Shown here in pieces: positions 59,901 to 64,000 of a stretch of DNA of 64,000 bases. Under the pieces are notes generated by a model. The model made no database searches and was not told where the DNA came from. It saw only the letters and a list, made by a program, of their open reading frames with translations. Made by a program: the position numbers and the translations under genes. Positions within the stretch are counted from its first letter, which is position 1. Each line of letters begins with the position of its first letter. The stretch lies in NCBI GenBank assembly GCA_004794785.1, contig SJOL01006996.1:816737-880736 (forward strand). Direction: 5' to 3'. The stretch comes from Opisthorchis felineus. Taxonomy: Eukaryota; Platyhelminthes; Trematoda; Opisthorchiida; Opisthorchiidae.

Positions 59901-60265
59901 TAACCTACATTTTGTTGTACATGTGTTTCCACATCACAACTTTTGTTCTGTATGTAGCATTTGAACACGTTGACTCGATATCTGCAAGCCAAGATTATCA
60001 AGAAGCCACAAACTTGGATACTATTTAATAAACGAAAGTAACTGCATGAAAGTAATTATGACTTCCAAACTCCGTGGAACTGGCTATACGCCACCTTCAA
60101 AGCAGCAAATGTTTCTGAATCCTCTATAGATACGAGCTTATGCAATCAGATATACCAGGTTAGCAATCACTTACCCGTAAATGTAACACATTACAGCTCG
60201 CCGGAGAAGATTCGGCAAATTGGGCACCTTACAAATCCGGTCAATAAACCGGCCTGAAGATCCTA

Positions 60266-60266
<1 letters not shown>
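56923..60266. other. No supported gene
   Basis: Overlapping frames on both strands at 57868-58355 are long for this composition and locally GC-rich (57980-58270). They include the plus-strand peptide MHVYFFDLAYDEIGRDADAW, but no family is recognised and no frame is clearly preferred. The remainder is AT-rich with nothing recognised. Confidence 0.45.

Positions 60267-60303
<37 letters not shown>
60267..60303. repeat. (TA)18 microsatellite
   Basis: A perfect TA array of 37 bases. Confidence 0.97.
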
Positions 60304-60308
<5 letters not shown>

Positions 60309-61932
60309 TGGGAGATAGTGACACTGTGTGGAATGATAGGGCGCAAGAGTTGCCAAATGAAACCCACGCATTCCGATCGTTAAGAAGTGAGCGAGAACTA
60401 AATCCACAGAAGCAGATTTTAAAAATGAAAAAGCCAAAATGATGTATGCGGAATCTGCGGAAGTCAGAAAATTACGTAGTCTTGCCTTCGTCCTTGGGAT
60501 AGGTCAGCAACTCACTTTCATGACAAAGAGAGTAGGTATCTGGAGTTGTTAGCTTCGGTAAAACTCGCCCAAGGACTGCTTTGATTGTTTTCCGGATCGT
60601 AGAGCCAATGGATTGTCAAAGACGTAAGAGCATCAAACGTTGTAAAATAACCACTTTAGGTTACCGCAAACAATAAAGAGCAACACCACAGCAACAGATT
60701 AAAATGGAGCATTGCCCTTGCTTCCAGACAGATGATAAATCATCGTGCTGAATTAGTTGACGCCAGAAAAGCTTGTCTGGAATTCATGGAAAATAAAAGA
60801 ATGCCAAAAGTGCTCCCTATCTAAAATGTGCCTGGTGTGCTAAGTGTCAGCTGATCAGGTGACAACTCATTTTCACGCCGAGTTATGCAACCGGTTGCAG
60901 GTGTTTCGACATGGTCAGCGTGTGACTGAGCAGGTATTTTATCCAGATCTGCTTGCACCTATAGCGTTTCTCAGGCGTAGTCAAAAGCCCCATCATTATT
61001 GTTTGTTTAAAGTTCGGCTTGTGTAATTCAGTTGAGTGGCTTGAAATTTGTGCTGCGCTGCGGTCTGACCCACCGGTATTTTAGCATTGTGTTGGATATC
61101 CCTGTTTCAGCAGCTCTGCGCTCCTTGTTCGGATTGGTGCGATTGCTTTTCCTTCGGTTTCGCCTCTTGGTCCGTCCTCCAGCCATTTGATTGGTCGGCT
61201 GGACACTTATTTCGAGTCCTTTTTTTCACTGGCAGATCTGCGACTTGTGTGGCTTTCTGGGCTGATTTTCTGGATTTTTACCGACTCACCGAGCACTTTT
61301 GTGTTTTAAGCAAGTTCCTTTGTGCTGCTCTTTCGTTTTATGGTTTGCTGCTTCGTCTTCTACTCTTTCTAATGGTCTTCATTTTATCCGCTGAGTTGCC
61401 CGATCTCATAGTACTTTCCATTAGTTTCTCTGTTTTCCTGTGCTGTTTTGAAATTAATGGTTCCGGAGTTCTCTTGCCATAAGAAGTTAGTAGATTGGTT
61501 CAACCTCACCATGTTTGTTGACGGATCTCTTGGTTGAGTACAACTTTCATGTATTCGTATTCATTCTTTGTTCTAGCTTCGGTTAGTATGTGGGCTTGGT
61601 TCAAATTGAATTCATTTCCTCCTCGGTTTTCGTTTCCGGAGGGAACTGAAGGTGTATTCCAAGGTAGTGTCCTTTAGGTTTAGTCTGTGTTTACCTCTCT
61701 GCCTCCCCACGTACTGTGTATCGCAACCCTTGGATTGAATTTCGTACCTGGCGCAGCATTTGTTCATGGTTTCTAGCTTAGCTCTGATGGTATCTTACAC
61801 AATAGGTTCTTGGACTTCCAGGCCACTGTAACATATTATATAGTCGTATTACTCTTGCAACCAGTAGTAGTCAGGCGAAGGCAGTTTCGCAAACACCGAC
61901 TTGTCGCTACGCTCCACTAGGCCCCCTAACAA
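60304..61932. other. No supported gene; possible decayed element body upstream of a PLE hammerhead
   Basis: A plus-strand frame at 61087-61482 is rich in Phe, Leu, Cys and Ser, as expected of the antisense of a lysine/arginine-rich sequence. It is not convincing as a protein. No PLE or GIY-YIG motif could be confirmed. Confidence 0.4.
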
Positions 61933-61975
61933 GGCACTGATGTTGTCACCTCGATTGGCGATGGAACGTTTGCAA
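61933..61975 (+). ncRNA. Decayed hammerhead ribozyme of a Penelope-like element (copy c)
   Basis: The plus strand reads GCACTGATGTTGTCACCTCG, then ATTGGCGATGGAACGTTTGC. Stem II (GTCACC with GGCGAT, partly wobble) and both core boxes (CTGATGT and GGAAC) each carry a mutation. Preceding CGCTCC..CCCTAACAA..GCACTGA and following CAACCAAATGGCTCAGCTCA and GTGAACAAACCAACGACC match the flanks of the copy at 14219-14262 in reverse. This confirms a shared PLE terminal-repeat family. Confidence 0.7.
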
Positions 61976-64000
61976 CCAAATGGCTCAGCTCAGTGAACAA
62001 ACCAACGACCATCTCAGTTCCATCTTTCCTAGGGATATGGTTGAGACCGCATGGCTATTCAAACGTTCAGCAAAGGTTATTTTCACATAATCGAGGTCCA
62101 CAGCGATCGATACCATAATTTTGCATCATCTGTTTTGTACATTCTCTAGTTAGTCCGAAATGCAGTGCGCTGTCGCCCTACTATTGGGCTACACTAACAA
62201 AATATTTGAATTTTTCCGTGATTCATTAGATACCTTGTGCGTTGGTGTCTCGAAGAGTGATACCATGGGCCGTGGCGATACAGTTTCTTCCTAATGTAGG
62301 CCTTTGGGAGACAGGAGAACTGAGTATTACTCTGGTGGTGTGTTCTTTTGGGAGCCATTGCTGGCCCAGTAGCACCTTGATCCTTTTGCTGATTTTGTTC
62401 GGAAGCTTTTTACTTCGATCTTTTATCTGGACGACAGTATGTAGTAGTCTATTCGAGTAGGTCATCTGCTTTTTTCAAGTAGTCCCAAATCAGCGCGAAG
62501 AGACTTTGAGGAGCTAATCACCCACCCACCCACTGACAATGTTTCCCCATGTAGTGACAAAATCTTTCCATTCTGGTTGCCAAGCCAGGCGGGAATATCA
62601 GCAGCCAACTTACAACAACCTGTACTGGTCTGGTTCTTTACATGTAAGTCAAATGGGACACGGAAGTAGATTCTCACTGTCCTGTCATTCGAAAAAACCG
62701 CACCGGGTCATTTGAAAGTGGCTACTATCCGGCTTCGAGAGTATCAATCAATTCTCATCAGGATGTGTAATTCAGAAGGTAGGTACTTAGCGTTCTTATT
62801 CCAATCATCTACTGTCACCGCAGCTATTCGGTGAATTGCTCGTCAGTTGCACATGTGTGGTCACATTCCTCGACTCACTCGTGACATAGAAAGATATACT
62901 CCTTCGGTTGGGATTGAGAGTCTTGAATGGCAATTACTCGAGCAGCAGTAGAATTCCCCATTACTTATACGGATTCCAACGCCGGACAGTCACCCAGTGC
63001 AATCGGCACGTGTCCAAGAAGGGCTATGAAAATCTTGACCTCCATCATTGTTCGAAAATGGGATTTCAATTAACTTACCATGCCCAGTATGACTCCTGAG
63101 TCTAGCTGGGATGCGAATTGTGGACTGGTGCCATCCAGCTTGCTGCTGCCTTCGTCCTAATGCGAAGTTACTGTCGACTAGGTTTACTATAGTACAGATA
63201 TTTTAAGAGGTTCTGGCTTGTGAGCTCCTACAACATCATCAGTGAGCACGGGGATAATGCCGGAGTAATGGAAAACAGGGAAGGCGTTAAGACTGGTTGT
63301 AATAAGGTGATGCATCTATATCGCCCCCAAGCTATGTCAGAACCAGAGCTCTCGTTAGGACCTTTCAGTATCCGCCAAATTCGTCAGACTGAATGGCGAT
63401 TCACAATTTCAGGACCAAACATTCTAACCATTTAAACATATTTGAGAACGAATGGTTGACTGAAAAGTGCCGCGTAATCCAAATTCATGCAAGTACACAA
63501 TGAGACAAGGGGCTATTGGAGGCAATGGAGGGAATCTACGGACAAAACGCGGCGTCTCAAAACATTCAGAGTGACCGAGAGCCCAACCCATCAATCATAT
63601 TTGCTGTTTGTTGGGCACATTTCCCAAGATGACTGAACAACTCATCCTAAACGGACTTGAATTATCTTATATATTACCCTCAGTTTCTGCTACTCGGTGA
63701 AATACATTCATATTATTGCTTACGGCAAAGCATGATGCGTTTATCTCTGCAATATCGGCAGCACCGTATCCACAAACTTGACGAATCATTTTAAAATGCC
63801 TGCTTGGATTTTCAAAGTAATTGTGCATTCATCCGATCATCAAGCGCGTCTCAGAAAACGAACTCCGTGCGGTCACAGTTTACCAATCTGTCGACTTTGT
63901 AGGCTCCATATAAGTTCAGAAAGTTGTCCTTTGTTTCAGATTCGTGGAAAATGACCTGGTGAACTGCTGTCCCCACGAGCATGATGGGCTGCGGTCGAAC
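61976..64000. other. Flank of the PLE terminal repeat; no supported gene
   Basis: PLE similarity continues to about 62025. Beyond that the frames (for example 62226-62465 on both strands and 62908-63099) show no recognised domain. Confidence 0.45.

Noticed and set aside
61087..61482. 131-codon plus-strand frame rich in Phe, Leu and Cys, looking like membrane spans
   Set aside because: The complementary strand is Lys/Arg/Glu/Ser-rich and probably the original sense of a decayed element; hydrophobicity is a by-product.
1..64000. CRISPR arrays, operons, ribosome binding sites, phage or bacterial genes
   Set aside because: The window has spliced genes, animal-type GPCR and metazoan retrotransposons. 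No regularly spaced identical repeats or bacterial gene organisation were seen.

Overview
This is a eukaryotic nuclear genome window, most probably from a digenean fluke (Fasciola-like). Evidence: genes are sparse, introns are long, base composition is AT-leaning, and decayed retroelements dominate. The repeats include RTE/SR2-type non-LTR elements, Penelope-like elements (PLEs) carrying hammerhead-ribozyme motifs, and tRNA-derived SINEs ending in a Sm-alpha-like hammerhead, a combination known from trematodes. Nothing looks bacterial or phage-derived. Assignment below phylum rests on repeat types recalled from memory, so it is inference.

Host genes. (1) The 3' part of a leucine-rich-repeat gene lies on the + strand. 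Four exons (8008-8165, 10599-10666, 15530-15699, 22951-23082) join in matching phase and end in a VIKYLR motif like the C-terminus of LRRC40. Its 5' exons were not found here. (2) A complete uninterrupted class A GPCR (38346-40097, +, 583 aa) has dopamine/aminergic architecture but lacks the amine-binding Asp 3.32 (Thr instead) and Tyr 7.43 (Phe). Four weak coding candidates are listed at low confidence: a secreted exon (33667-34035, +), a membrane exon (33102-32757, -), and two minus-strand ORFs next to the GPCR.

Repeats. The largest element is a degenerate but nearly complete RTE-like retrotransposon on the minus strand (22260 to 18933), inside the last LRR intron, tail-to-tail with a 5'-truncated copy on the plus strand (17880-18745). 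Further RTE copies lie at 45180-46810 (-), 48440-50520 (+) and 55385-56000 (-). A PLE remnant (14200-15037) contains a 43-bp perfect inverted repeat at which the reverse-transcriptase reading switches strand. PLE-type hammerheads occur at 14219-14262 (-), 22453-22495 (-, catalytic core intact) and 61933-61975 (+). Five SINE copies with decayed Sm-alpha-like hammerheads were found. There are also a 167-bp tandem duplication, a dispersed ~400-bp direct repeat, a perfect (AGAT)23 array and three AT arrays.

The rest is unassigned intronic or intergenic DNA. No CRISPR, operon, rRNA or functional tRNA gene was seen. The items most worth following are the GPCR with a rewritten orthosteric pocket and the two families of self-cleaving-ribozyme retroelements.
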